DNA from: Micromonospora rifamycinica
Lineage (GTDB): Bacteria; Actinomycetota; Actinomycetes; Mycobacteriales; Micromonosporaceae
Direction of reading: 5' to 3'
Assembly (NCBI RefSeq): GCF_900090265.1
Contig: NZ_LT607752.1
Span: 3,348,001-3,412,000 of the forward strand
Length of the DNA stretch: 64,000 nucleotides
The position numbers and the translations under genes were made by a program. Of this stretch, positions 18,785 through 27,073 are shown in pieces. The notes under the pieces are model-generated. The model ran no database searches and had not been told where the DNA came from. It saw only the letters and a program-made list of their open reading frames with translations. The first letter of the stretch is position 1, and each line of letters opens with the position of its first letter.

Positions 18785-20005
18785 TCACGTCCCGGGTGTG
18801 AGGACCACCTGGTAACCGCTGGCCCGCAGGGCGCTGATCAGCGTGTCGGAGTGCTCGACCCCCCGGGTCTCCACCGACAGCGCCACCTCCACCTCACCGA
18901 GGCGCAGGTGCGGGGTGGCCCGCTGGTGCTCCACGTCGACCACGTTCGCCCGGTGCCCGGCGATCTCGGTGAGCAGCGAGGCGAGCTGGCCGGGCCGGTC
19001 CGAGCAGCGCACGGTGACCCGCAGGTAGCGACCGGCGGCGGCGAGGCCGTGCTCGATCACCCGCATCATCAGCAGCGGGTCGATGTTGCCGCCGGAGAGC
19101 ACCGCCACCGCCGGGGTCCGCGCCGGCACGGCCCCGGCGAGCAGCGCGGCCACTCCGACCGCGCCGGCCGGCTCGACCACCTGCTTGCCCCGCTCCAGCA
19201 GCATCAGCAACGCCCGGGAGATGTCCTCCTCGGTGACGGTGACCATCTCGTCGACCAGCTTGCGGACGTGGCTGAAGGTGAGCTCGCCCGGTCGGCCGAC
19301 CGCGATACCGTCGGCGATCGTGGCGAACGCCGGCAACCGGACCGGTTCCCCGGCGGCCAGCGAGGGCGGGAAGGCGGCGGCGCTGGCCGCCTGCACGCCG
19401 ATGATCCGGACGTCGGGCCGCAGTGCCTTCGCGGCCACCGCCATCCCGGAGATCAGACCACCGCCGCCGACCCCCGTGATGATCGTCTGGACCTCGGGGC
19501 ACTGTTCGAGGATCTCCAGGGCGACGGTGCCCTGGCCGGCGATGACGTCCGGGTGGTCGAACGGGTGGATGAACACCGCTCCGGTCCGCTCGGCGAAGGT
19601 CTGCGCGGCCACCAGCGACTCGTCGACGGTGTTGCCGACGAGTTCGATCCGTGCGCCGTACCCCTTGGTGGCGGCCACCTTCGGCAGCGGCGCGTTGACC
19701 GGCATGAAGACCGTGGCGTCGGTGCCGACCAGGCCGGCGGCGAGCGCCACCCCCTGGGCGTGGTTGCCGGCGCTGGCCGCGACCACCCCCCGGGCCCGGT
19801 CGGCCGCCGACAGCCGGGCGATCCGCACGTACGCCCCGCGCACCTTGTACGACCCGGCGCGTTGCAGGTTCTCGCACTTGAGCCACACCGGCCCGGCCAG
19901 CGTCGCGCTCAACGGTCGGGAGGGCTCCAGCGGGGTGGTCCGGGTGACCCCGGCGAGCAACTCCCGGGCGGCCCGGACGTCGGCGAGGTCGACCAGTTCC
20001 GTCAT
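18785..20005 (-). CDS. ilvA: threonine ammonia-lyase (threonine dehydratase)
   Basis: PLP enzyme converting threonine to 2-oxobutanoate for isoleucine synthesis. The PLP lysine is Lys54 in AGSYKVRGAY, and the phosphate-binding Gly loop is TGVGGGGLISGMA. A C-terminal ACT-like domain (about 330-406, VTVRCSDRPGQLASLLTEI) suggests amino-acid feedback. Start ATG 20005 is chosen over the open extension to 20080 because the alignment core begins just after it; the ribosome site is weak. 406 residues matches the short ACT-containing form. Convergent with greA. Confidence 0.93.
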   Translation of the reverse strand: MTELVDLADVRAARELLAGVTRTTPLEPSRPLSATLAGPVWLKCENLQRAGSYKVRGAYVRIARLSAADRARGVVAASAGNHAQGVALAAGLVGTDATVFMPVNAPLPKVAATKGYGARIELVGNTVDESLVAAQTFAERTGAVFIHPFDHPDVIAGQGTVALEILEQCPEVQTIITGVGGGGLISGMAVAAKALRPDVRIIGVQAASAAAFPPSLAAGEPVRLPAFATIADGIAVGRPGELTFSHVRKLVDEMVTVTEEDISRALLMLLERGKQVVEPAGAVGVAALLAGAVPARTPAVAVLSGGNIDPLLMMRVIEHGLAAAGRYLRVTVRCSDRPGQLASLLTEIAGHRANVVDVEHQRATPHLRLGEVEVALSVETRGVEHSDTLISALRASGYQVVLTPGT

Positions 20006-20127
20006 GCCCCGATCGTGCCACCCGCCCCCGGCCGCACCGGCGGCGACACCACCCGCCACCAGCGGCGACGACCCGCTCACGGTGAGGTCAGCCGCCGCCC
20101 GGGACCGGGCACGCGACGTTCGCGCGT

Positions 20128-20220
20128 CAGACGACGGCCGGGGAGCCCGTGCAATCGTCAGGCGACGACCGGGGAGCCCGTGCGACCGTCAGGCGACGGC
20201 GGGGGAGCCCGTGTCGACCC
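20128..20220. repeat. three 31-bp direct repeats over the amidase 3' end
   Basis: Three consecutive 31-bp copies (20128-20158, 20159-20189, 20190-20220), each containing GGGGAGCCCGTG, with 3-5 differences between copies. The third encodes the amidase C-terminal residues DTGSPAVA and its stop; the other two lie beyond the stop, so the gene end has been copied outward. Confidence 0.9.
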
Positions 20221-21613
20221 GGGGGTAGCCGGGGGCGTGCCGGGTCCACGGGGCCTGCATCTCGAACTGCCCGGCGACCCCGAGCAGCAGCAGCTCCGAG
20301 CCGGGCGGGCCGATCAACTGCGCGGCGACCGGCAGGCCGTCCGGCCGGCGGCCCACCGGCACCACGATCGACGGCAGGCCGGCGACGTTCCACGGGGCGG
20401 CGAACGGGGCGTACCGGATGTTGGTCTTCATGTTCGCCAACCAGGACCGGCCGGACCAGCCGGTGGCCTCGGGCGGCGGCCCGGCCAGCGCCGGGGTGAG
20501 CAGCAGGTCGACCGCGTGGTCGGCGAAGAAGCCGATGGACCGCTCCCGCCAGGCGGCCCGGTCGGCCTCGCGCACGTACCCGCGGCGCTGCGCCCACTCC
20601 CCCAGCGCGACGTGCCGGCGGCTACGTCGTTGCAGGCCCCGCCGGTCGATGCCGGCGGCCCGCACGTCGGCCGCGGCGGCGGCGAACCAGGTGGCGATCC
20701 CCTGCAGGCCGAGCGCGGTCGGGTAGACCGGATCGGCGGGCACCGTGTCGTGGCCGGCGGCGGCCAGCAGCCGGCCGGCCGCGGCCACCGCGTCCCGGTT
20801 GGGCACGTCCGGTGACACGCCGCGCACCGGCGAGCGGAGCGACACGCCGACCCGGAGCCGGGGCGGTGGCACCAGCTTGTCCGGACGACGCCCGGCGAGC
20901 ACCTGGAAACCGACGGCGGCATCGGCCACGGTGGTGGTCAGCACGCCGTGCTCGGTCAGCCCGAACCAGTCCTCCGCGCCGAGCTGGCACGGCACCACCC
21001 CCCGGCCGGGCTTGAGGCCGACCAGGCCGCAGCAGGCCGCCGGGATGCGGATCGAACCGAGCCCGTCGTTGCCGTGCGCGATCGGCACCAGGCCGGCCGC
21101 GACGGCGGCGGCGGCCCCGCCCGAGGAGCCACCGGGGGTGAACCGGACGTCCCACGGGTTACGGGTGACGGCGGTCGCGTCGTCGGTGATCGCCCACAGG
21201 CCCAGCTCCGGCATCCGGGTCACCCCGAGGATCACCGCGCCCGCCCCGCGCAGCCGGCGCACCACCTCGTGGTCGGCCTCCGCCACCGGGGTACGGGCGG
21301 CCAGCGAGCCGTTCCAGGTGGGCAGGCCGGCGACCGGGGTGTTCTCCTTGACCGCGACCGGCACCCCGGCCAGCGGGAGGTTCGCCAGCTCCTCCTGCTC
21401 GTCGACCTTCTCCGCCTCGGTGATCGCCTCACCGGCGCGGACGGCACGGAACGCGGCGAGGCCGTGGTCGACCCGGTCGATGTGGTCGAGGTGGTCGGCG
21501 ACGACCTGGGTGGCGGAGACGTCGCCCCGGCGTACGCCCCGGGCGATCTGCCTGGCGGTCGCCCCCACCCAGGTCGGCATGATGTCCTGCACGGCCACCT
21601 CTTCCCAGCCCAC
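20189..21613 (-). CDS. amidase-signature family amidohydrolase
   Basis: Ser-cisSer-Lys amidase. The lysine is in VAVKENTPVAG, and the serines are in FTPGGSSGGAAAAVA followed by the DGLGSIRIPA oxyanion segment; all catalytic residues are present. 474 residues is the normal length. The GTG at 21613 starts 2 bp after the metB stop, so the two genes are probably one transcript with metB first. Internal starts (GTG 9 codons in, or the ATG of MPTWVGATA) cannot be excluded. Substrate unknown. It is not GatA: no gatB/gatC neighbours. The 3' end runs into a 31-bp repeat array. Confidence 0.9.
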   Translation of the reverse strand: MGWEEVAVQDIMPTWVGATARQIARGVRRGDVSATQVVADHLDHIDRVDHGLAAFRAVRAGEAITEAEKVDEQEELANLPLAGVPVAVKENTPVAGLPTWNGSLAARTPVAEADHEVVRRLRGAGAVILGVTRMPELGLWAITDDATAVTRNPWDVRFTPGGSSGGAAAAVAAGLVPIAHGNDGLGSIRIPAACCGLVGLKPGRGVVPCQLGAEDWFGLTEHGVLTTTVADAAVGFQVLAGRRPDKLVPPPRLRVGVSLRSPVRGVSPDVPNRDAVAAAGRLLAAAGHDTVPADPVYPTALGLQGIATWFAAAAADVRAAGIDRRGLQRRSRRHVALGEWAQRRGYVREADRAAWRERSIGFFADHAVDLLLTPALAGPPPEATGWSGRSWLANMKTNIRYAPFAAPWNVAGLPSIVVPVGRRPDGLPVAAQLIGPPGSELLLLGVAGQFEMQAPWTRHAPGYPRVDTGSPAVA

Positions 21614-21615
21614 GG

Positions 21616-22755
21616 TCAGCCCAGCGCCTGCTCCAGGTCGGCGAGCAGGTCGTCGACCGTCTCGATGCCGACAGACAGTCGCACGAGATCGCCGGGAACT
21701 TCAAGCGGCGAGCCGGCGGCACTTGCGTGTGTCATCCGGCCCGGGTGCTCGATCAGCGACTCCACCCCGCCGAGCGACTCGGCGAGGACGAACAGCCGGG
21801 CCCGGTTGCAGACCTGCACGGCGTGCTCCTCGCCCCCGGCGGCCCGGAAGGAGATCATCCCGCCGAACCGGCGCATCTGCTTGGCGGCCACCTCGTGCCC
21901 GGGGTGCGACGGCAGGCCCGGGTAGATGACCTGGGCGACCTTCGAGTGGCTGTCCAGGTAGGCGGCGATCCGCTCGGCGTTGTCGCAGTGCCGGTCCATC
22001 CGCACCCCGAGGGTCTTGATGCCGCGCAGGGTGAGCCAGGCGTCGAACGGCCCGTTGATCGCGCCCATCGCGTTCTGGTGGTAGCGCAGCTCGTCGCCGA
22101 GCGCCGGGTCGGTGACGACCAGCGCGCCACCGACCACATCGGAGTGACCGCCGACGTACTTGGTGGTGGAGTGCACCACGACGTCCGCGCCGTGCGCCAG
22201 CGGCTGCTGCAGGTACGGCGAGGCGAAGGTGTTGTCGACCGCCAGCAGCGCCCCGGCGTCGTGCGCCACCCCGGCCAGGGCGGCGATGTCGGCGATGCCG
22301 AGCAGTGGGTTCGTCGGCGTCTCGATCCAGACGATCTTCGTGGTGGGGCGGATCGCGGCCCGCACCGCGTCGACGTCGGAGACCTTCGCCGGGGTGTACG
22401 TCAGCCCCCAGCGCTCGGCCACCCGGGCGAAGAGCCGGTAGGTGCCGCCGTACGCGTCGTCCGGGATCACCACGTGGTCGCCGGGTCGGCAGACCGTCCG
22501 CAGCAGGGTGTCCTCGGCGGCCAGACCGCTGGCGAAGGCGAGACCGACCCGGCCGCCCTCCAGCGCGGCCAGGCACTCCTGGAGCGCGTCGCGGGTCGGG
22601 TTGCCGGAGCGGCTGTACTCGTAGCCCTGCCGGGGCGCACCGACGGCGTCCTGGGCGTACGTGCTGGTCTGGTAGATCGGTGGGATCACCGCGCCGGTCC
22701 GGGCCTCCGGATCCTGCCCGGCGTGGATGGCGAGTGTCTCGAAGCCGTGACTCAT
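21616..22755 (-). CDS. metB: cystathionine gamma-synthase
   Basis: PLP enzyme of transsulfuration joining an activated homoserine with cysteine. The Cys/Met-metabolism fold shows AIHAGQDPEARTGAV at the N-terminus, the PLP lysine Lys199 in HSTTKYVGGHSD, and the C-terminal SLGGVESLIEHP signature. Start ATG 22755 gives 379 residues, close to M. tuberculosis MetB; the open extension to 22803 has no support. Together with cbs at 44725 it provides forward and reverse transsulfuration. Cystathionine gamma-lyase activity is possible, since the family is not separable by motif alone. Confidence 0.92.
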   Translation of the reverse strand: MSHGFETLAIHAGQDPEARTGAVIPPIYQTSTYAQDAVGAPRQGYEYSRSGNPTRDALQECLAALEGGRVGLAFASGLAAEDTLLRTVCRPGDHVVIPDDAYGGTYRLFARVAERWGLTYTPAKVSDVDAVRAAIRPTTKIVWIETPTNPLLGIADIAALAGVAHDAGALLAVDNTFASPYLQQPLAHGADVVVHSTTKYVGGHSDVVGGALVVTDPALGDELRYHQNAMGAINGPFDAWLTLRGIKTLGVRMDRHCDNAERIAAYLDSHSKVAQVIYPGLPSHPGHEVAAKQMRRFGGMISFRAAGGEEHAVQVCNRARLFVLAESLGGVESLIEHPGRMTHASAAGSPLEVPGDLVRLSVGIETVDDLLADLEQALG

Positions 22756-22880
22756 CCCGCAGACGTTAGCGGGCCATTCCCATCCGCCGGACGGAACCCG
22801 CACCCGCTCACCCCGCGCCTGCGCCCCGGCGGCACCCGCTCCGCGTGGTGGGTGGGCGCGCGGGGCCTTACGCTGCGCGG

Positions 22881-23294
22881 GTGGACGGTTGTGTGTTCTG
22901 TCGGATCGTGGCCGGCGAGGTGCCGGCGTTCCGGGTGGCCGACGAGCCGGACGGGGTGGCGTTCCTGGACACCCGGCCGGTCTTCAAGGGGCACGTCCTG
23001 GTGGTGCCCCGCACCCACCTGGTCACCCTGACCGACCTGCCGGCGGCCGACCTGTCCGGCTACTTCGGGCTGGTGCAGCGCCTGGCTTCGGCGGTGGAGT
23101 CCGGCCTGGGGGCCGGTGGGACGTTCGTGGCGATGAACAACCGGGTGTCCCAGTCGGTGGCTCACCTGCACACCCACGTGGTGCCCAGGACGAAGGGCGA
23201 CGGCCTGCGCGGCTTCTTCTGGCCGCGGACCCGGTACGCCGACGACACCGAAGCCGCCTCCCACGCCGGGCGGGTCGCCGCCGCCCTGCGCTGA
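22881..23294 (+). CDS. HIT-family nucleotide hydrolase
   Basis: Histidine-triad protein of about 137 residues acting on AMP-linked or dinucleoside substrates. The catalytic triad HLHTHVV is at residues 95-101. The N-terminal [13 protein letters not shown], with a CxxC, is typical of bacterial HinT/HIT proteins. Start GTG 22881 is preferred because the family motif begins four codons later; the frame opens at 22845. It is divergent from metB, with about 125 bp between starts. No strong ribosome site is visible. Confidence 0.92.
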   Translation: MDGCVFCRIVAGEVPAFRVADEPDGVAFLDTRPVFKGHVLVVPRTHLVTLTDLPAADLSGYFGLVQRLASAVESGLGAGGTFVAMNNRVSQSVAHLHTHVVPRTKGDGLRGFFWPRTRYADDTEAASHAGRVAAALR

Positions 23295-23397
23295 GCCGAC
23301 ATTCTGCGGCCGGTCGGGCGAGAGGCTCGGCCCAGCGGGTAAGGAAGCGGTACCCGCCGGCGTTGCACGCGGGGAGAGGTACGAGAGGAGTTCCACC

Positions 23398-24060
23398 GTG
23401 TTCCTTCGCCGCATGAAGGCCGAGATGATCAGCCCCGACCAGGCCCTGCCCGGCCGCCCGATCGCGATGCCGGTCGGGGACCGGCACGAGGTGCTGGCGT
23501 CGTCACTGAAGGGTCCGTTCCCGGCGGGCGCCCAGGTCGCCGTGTTCGGGATGGGCTGCTTCTGGGGTGCCGAGCGGCTGTTCTGGACCCTGCCGGGGGT
23601 GCTCACCACGTCGGCCGGTTACGCGGGCGGCTACACCACCAACCCGACGTACGAGGAGGTGTGTTCGGGGATGACCGGGCACGCCGAGGTGGTCCAGGTG
23701 GTCTACGACCCGGCCGTGATCAGCTACGAGGACCTGCTCAAGGTGTTCTGGGAGAACCACGACCCGACCCAGGGTATGCGGCAGGGCAACGACGTCGGCA
23801 GCCAGTACCGCTCGACGATCTACACCACCTCGGACGAGCAGCTGGCCACCGCGCAGGCCTCCCGGGACGCGTTCGCGCCGATCGTGGCGCGGGCCGGCAA
23901 GGGTGAGATCACCACCGAGATCGCCCCGCTGGGCGACTACTTCTTCGCCGAGGACTACCACCAGCAGTACCTGGCCCCGACGAAAAACCCTGACGGATGG
24001 TGTGGTATTGGCCCGAACGGCATGACGTGCCCCGTGGGGGTCGCCCGGATGGGCGGCTGA
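23398..24060 (+). CDS. msrA: peptide-methionine (S)-S-oxide reductase, C-terminus supplied by an integrated element
   Basis: Repairs methionine-S-sulfoxide in proteins. The catalytic cysteine is Cys54 in GMGCFWGAE, with [18 protein letters not shown] downstream. Resolving cysteines lie in the C-terminal [18 protein letters not shown] segment. Start GTG 23398 with GAGAGGAG upstream; 220 residues, normal length. From Lys196 on, codon use becomes less GC-rich (AAA AAC CCT ... TGT GGT ATT), and a second version of the same 24-25 C-terminal residues sits 10 kb away at 33980-34054, right after a serine integrase. I infer that the element inserted at codon 196 and replaced the native tail while keeping both cysteines, so the enzyme is probably functional. 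Confidence 0.94.
   Translation: MFLRRMKAEMISPDQALPGRPIAMPVGDRHEVLASSLKGPFPAGAQVAVFGMGCFWGAERLFWTLPGVLTTSAGYAGGYTTNPTYEEVCSGMTGHAEVVQVVYDPAVISYEDLLKVFWENHDPTQGMRQGNDVGSQYRSTIYTTSDEQLATAQASRDAFAPIVARAGKGEITTEIAPLGDYFFAEDYHQQYLAPTKNPDGWCGIGPNGMTCPVGVARMGG
23981..23992 (+). other. left attachment junction (attL) in msrA codon 196
   Basis: The sequence CGAAAAACCCTG aligns with CCAAGAACCCGA at the right junction (33979-33990). The shared core is AA-N-AACCC, so crossover falls within these 8 bases. The exact central dinucleotide cannot be fixed without the empty site. Confidence 0.7.
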
Positions 24061-24110
24061 GCAGCGAAAACACACCCCGGTCGCCGCTGCGGGGAGCGGG
24101 CGGCCGGGGG

Positions 24111-24350
24111 CTACTCGGCCACGTAGACGCCGGAGCCTGACACCCCGACGACCAGGCCGCGAGCCTTGAGCGCGTCCACCGCACGGGCGACGGTCCGGCG
24201 GGCGCTGCCATATTCCTCGGCCAACGCGTCATACGTCGGCAGGCGCGAGCCGGGCCGGAACTCTCCGGCCCCGATCCGCCGGGTTAGGTCGGCCTCGATC
24301 TCTCGGGCAGTGTGAGGGATCTGCACGCGCACAGGGTCGCGCGTTCCCAT
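24111..24350 (-). CDS. short GntR-type winged-helix regulator
   Basis: 79-residue protein consisting essentially of a GntR winged-helix DNA-binding domain: EIEADLTRRIGAGEFRPGSR, then LPTYDALAEEYGSARRTVAR (recognition helix region), and the wing GLVVGVSGSGVYVAE. No effector-binding domain follows, unlike full-length GntR proteins. Such bare domains are common regulators in actinomycete plasmids and integrated elements. It lies just inside the left end, convergent with msrA and divergent from the 57-residue gene across about 180 bp. Start ATG 24350 fits the domain start; the frame opens further to 24491 without support. Likely represses element genes. Confidence 0.85.
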   Translation of the reverse strand: MGTRDPVRVQIPHTAREIEADLTRRIGAGEFRPGSRLPTYDALAEEYGSARRTVARAVDALKARGLVVGVSGSGVYVAE

Positions 24351-24529
24351 GCATGCCCTACTTACACCTCTGGCACTGCTTGCCCTGGTCGCATTGGTGG
24401 CACTAGGTTGCCAGGTGGAAGCGCGATCAGCGGTAGCCGTGACGGCGGCGCGGGTCGCTGCACGCACGAGGGGCGTCCCGTCGCCTGGCAAGCGGCGGGG
24501 CGTCCCGTTCCGTTTCTGGAGAGGTGCCG

Positions 24530-24703
24530 ATGCTGTCCGAAGAGAAACCGCTACGGGTGCCGGTCGACATCAACGGATGGCGGTGGCCGTTGTGGGCCGG
24601 ACGGGTGGAGTGCGGCGAGGTGGTCGCGGCCGAGCGATGTACGGCGCTCTCCGAACTGGCCGAGGCGATCGAACTGCACGCGTCGAGGTGCCGGCGGGCC
24701 TGA
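24530..24703 (+). CDS. 57-residue acidic protein of the element
   Basis: Small protein beginning MLSEEKPLRVPVDINGWRWP and ending in HASRCRRA, with two tryptophan-rich turns and a helical Glu/Ala segment. It has an excellent ribosome site (GGAGAGGTG) before ATG 24530, GC3-consistent codons, and a terminator hairpin 7 bp after the stop. It is divergent from the GntR gene, a layout often used for a regulated first gene. No family recognised. A role in element control (for example as excisionase or antirepressor) is only a guess from position. Confidence 0.72.
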   Translation: MLSEEKPLRVPVDINGWRWPLWAGRVECGEVVAAERCTALSELAEAIELHASRCRRA

Positions 24704-24710
24704 AACGACC

Positions 24711-24743
24711 AAACCCCCGGTACCCATGTAGGTGCCGGGGTTT
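24711..24743. terminator. bidirectional terminator between two convergent small genes
   Basis: Stem AAACCCCCGGTACC / GGTGCCGGGGTTT with an approximately 6-nt loop; A-run on one side and T-run on the other serve both directions. It sits between the plus gene ending at 24703 and the minus gene ending at 24757. Confidence 0.82.
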
Positions 24744-24756
24744 CGTGTGTCTGCGG

Positions 24757-24849
24757 TCAAGCGGGCAGGAGAAGGTATAGCGCGAGGTCGGCGGCGTCCT
24801 GCGTCGGCTCGGCAGTGTCGCGGCCGGGTTTCGTGACGGCGGTGCTCAT
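24757..24849 (-). CDS. possible 30-residue peptide
   Basis: ATG 24849 to TGA encodes a 30-residue peptide (MSTAVTKPGRDTAEPTQDAA then DLALYLLLPA): a polar N-terminal half and a hydrophobic C-terminus. Upstream is AGGAAAG (somewhat far) and GAACGAG. The convergent terminator just beyond its stop supports expression. No family recognised; it could be a leader-type or membrane-acting peptide, or chance. Confidence 0.4.
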   Translation of the reverse strand: MSTAVTKPGRDTAEPTQDAADLALYLLLPA

Positions 24850-25294
24850 GATCTCGTTCTTTCCTGGTCCGCAGGTCATCGGAGCTGCTCGTGGCCCATG
24901 TGCGGAGGCGACGGGGCTTCCTCAATACCCGTCAACTGCGCACATGGGTACGCCGGTCGCCTGCCGTGGTCTACGACCGCCACCCTCGCGTCTCGGCCGC
25001 GCCGGTCGCTAACAGGGCCAAGCGAGGCGCGCCATCACGGCGAGCGAGGCGGCCAGGCCGACGGGGTAGCGCGCTCAACTCCGCCATGAGCGCGCATCGC
25101 GGCAGATGAGGACACCGATATGCGCGACCCTCCGCCGGACTACTGTCAGCCAGTATGTGCCATTTTGCGGCAATGCTGTAAATGATCTGACAGTTCTTGC
25201 GCGAAGTCCAAGCCCTGTTGCAACCTTAGTTAGCTGCGGCCAGCGGTCAACCGCGTTTGATGCCCGCGTTATCCGATGAGGAGGCAAGTAGGGA
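24850..25294. other. 445-bp region upstream of the TIR-TPR cassette
   Basis: No convincing gene. GC content drops from about 25100 onward. An 8-bp inverted repeat ACTGTCAG / CTGACAGT (25142-25149 and 25187-25194, 37 bp apart) brackets the AT-richest part (GCTGTAAATGAT), which is where the cassette promoter probably lies. This could be an operator. Confidence 0.5.
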
Positions 25295-27073
25295 GTGGCT
25301 GCATCCTATGACGTTTTCATTTCCTACAGCGGCCCAAACCGACAATTGGCTAGAGTTATTGCGGATGGGCTACAGGAGCGTGGCGTCAAAGTTTGGCTCG
25401 ACGAGTGGACGATTCGTCCAGGCGGAAGCATAGTCGCGGAATTGAGATCAGCCATTAACGCCGCCAAATCCTACGTCGTTCTATTCGGCGGCGTGCCGGA
25501 AGGTACGTGGGCGAGCGCCGAACGTGAGGCGATCGTCGTGCAGGCTGCGACCAACCGTAGAACACTGATACCGGTCAAGGTTGGAGATTCCGCAGCGCCG
25601 CCTGAACTTAGAGGGCGCCGCTATGTCGATCTTACGTCATGGGATCCTCCGAAATTTCAGGATGCTATCGATGAAATAGCCCACCTAGTGGCTCGCACCG
25701 CGACGCCCGAATACCGTCCGCCTGATCCCGCAAACATCAACCCAGCTTTGAGGGGCGCCGAAAGAAGGCACGATCAGCTGGTGGCTTCTGCGGAGGAGGC
25801 GGAGCTGAGGCTGATAGAGGCACGGGAATCCGCAGATTTTGAGCAGGCAGGGCTCGCCTATCATCAGCTCGGCATCGTCGCACAGGAGCGTGGTGATTAC
25901 GAGCAGGCCACCGAATTTTACTATCAGGCGCTCAGCACATTCCAGCAGATCGACGATCAGCGAGCAACGGCCGCCACCTATCATCAGCTCGGCATCGTCG
26001 CACAGGAGCGTGGTGATTACGAGCAGGCCACCGAATTTTACTATCGGGCGCTCAGCACATTCCAGCAGATCGACGATCAGCGAGCAACGGCCGCCACCTA
26101 TCATCAGCTCGGCATCGTCGCACAGGAGCGTGGTGATTACGAGCAGGCCACCGAATTTTACTATCAGGCGCTCAGCACATTCCAGCAGATCGACGATCAG
26201 CGAGCAACGGCCGCCACCTATCATCAGCTCGGCATCGTCGCACAGGAGCGTGGTGATTACGAGCAGGCCACCGAATTTTACTATCAGGCGCTCAGCACAT
26301 TCCAGCAGATCGACGATCAGCGAGCAACGGCCGCCACCTATCATCAGCTCGGCATCGTCGCACAGGAGCGTGGTGATTACGAGCAGGCCACCGAATTTTA
26401 CTATCGGGCGCTCAGCACATTCCAGCAGATCGACGATCAGCGAGCAACGGCCGCCACCTATCATCAGCTCGGCATCGTCGCACAGGAGCGTGGTGATTAC
26501 GAGCAGGCCACCGAATTTTACTATCGGGCGCTCAGCACATTCCAGCAGATCGACGATCAGCGAGCAACGGCCGCCACCTATCATCAGCTCGGCATCGTCG
26601 CACAGGAGCGTGGTGATTACGAGCAGGCCACCGAATTTTACTATCGGGCGCTCAGCACATTCCAGCAGATCGGCGATCAGCGAGCAACGGCCGCCACCTA
26701 TCATCAGCTCGGCATCGTCGCACAGGAGCGTGGTGATTACGAGCAGGCCACCGAATTCATTGAACGCTCGATGCAAATTCGGTCTGAGATGGGCGACCAA
26801 TTAGGAATCGCCAGCGCTCTGAGCCAATTGGGCGCCGTTCGCACCCTCCAAGGCAATCCTGCCGCTGCCGTCTCCTTGAACGCCGAGAGCCACCGCATAC
26901 GTAGGAGTATTGGCTCCCCCGACTTAGCGATTGATCTTCAATGGTTGGCACGCCAACGAGACCTTCTCGGCGACGAAGAGTTCAAGCGCGTGCTGGGTGC
27001 GGCCATTCCGGCACCTATGGACGGCGACACTTCCGCGGTCATTCCAGAAGGTGATCGCCGTGCCGGAGGCTGA
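25295..27073 (+). CDS. TIR-domain protein with near-identical TPR repeats
   Basis: 592-residue cytosolic protein. Residues 5-135 form a TIR domain: YDVFISYSG, WLDEW with PGGSI, and the WxxxE element (Trp72, Glu76) that carries the catalytic glutamate of NAD-cleaving TIRs, so NADase activity is plausible. A linker (about 135-188) leads to seven 40-residue TPR units (189-468) plus half an eighth, each of form YHQLGIVAQERGDYEQATEF, and then two degenerate TPR-like motifs to the end. Start GTG 25295 has GAGGAGG upstream. Codon use is far less GC-biased than the chromosome. The downstream gene overlaps by 14 bp, so the two are co-translated. TIR plus TPR or similar sensor repeats is typical of bacterial abortive-infection proteins; that role is inferred, not shown. 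Confidence 0.9.
   Translation: MAASYDVFISYSGPNRQLARVIADGLQERGVKVWLDEWTIRPGGSIVAELRSAINAAKSYVVLFGGVPEGTWASAEREAIVVQAATNRRTLIPVKVGDSAAPPELRGRRYVDLTSWDPPKFQDAIDEIAHLVARTATPEYRPPDPANINPALRGAERRHDQLVASAEEAELRLIEARESADFEQAGLAYHQLGIVAQERGDYEQATEFYYQALSTFQQIDDQRATAATYHQLGIVAQERGDYEQATEFYYRALSTFQQIDDQRATAATYHQLGIVAQERGDYEQATEFYYQALSTFQQIDDQRATAATYHQLGIVAQERGDYEQATEFYYQALSTFQQIDDQRATAATYHQLGIVAQERGDYEQATEFYYRALSTFQQIDDQRATAATYHQLGIVAQERGDYEQATEFYYRALSTFQQIDDQRATAATYHQLGIVAQERGDYEQATEFYYRALSTFQQIGDQRATAATYHQLGIVAQERGDYEQATEFIERSMQIRSEMGDQLGIASALSQLGAVRTLQGNPAAAVSLNAESHRIRRSIGSPDLAIDLQWLARQRDLLGDEEFKRVLGAAIPAPMDGDTSAVIPEGDRRAGG
25859..26757 (+). repeat. seven and a half 120-bp tandem units inside the TIR-TPR gene
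   Basis: Units start at 25859, 25979, 26099, 26219, 26339, 26459 and 26579; a partial copy runs 26699-26757. Across all units only two positions vary: A/G giving Gln or Arg (order Q,R,Q,Q,R,R,R) and one A to G giving Asp to Gly in unit 7. Synonymous positions are identical, showing very recent expansion or homogenisation. Copy number in assemblies may be unreliable. Confidence 0.97.

Noticed and set aside
20189..21613. GatA subunit of the tRNA amidotransferase
   Set aside because: No gatC/gatB partners and divergent C-terminus; a stand-alone amidase linked to metB is more likely.
24312..25109. Several plus-strand frames of 60-140 codons near the left end of the element
   Set aside because: They overlap the GntR gene antisense or lack ribosome sites; only the 57-residue frame at 24530 has coding signals.
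25859..26757. CRISPR array
   Set aside because: The 120-bp units are contiguous, in frame and without unique spacers; this is protein-coding repetition.
25685..26804. Long open frames antisense to, and in another phase of, the TIR-TPR repeats
   Set aside because: They arise because a 120-bp unit without stops is repeated; their products are the same 40-residue string over and over and they have no independent start signals.
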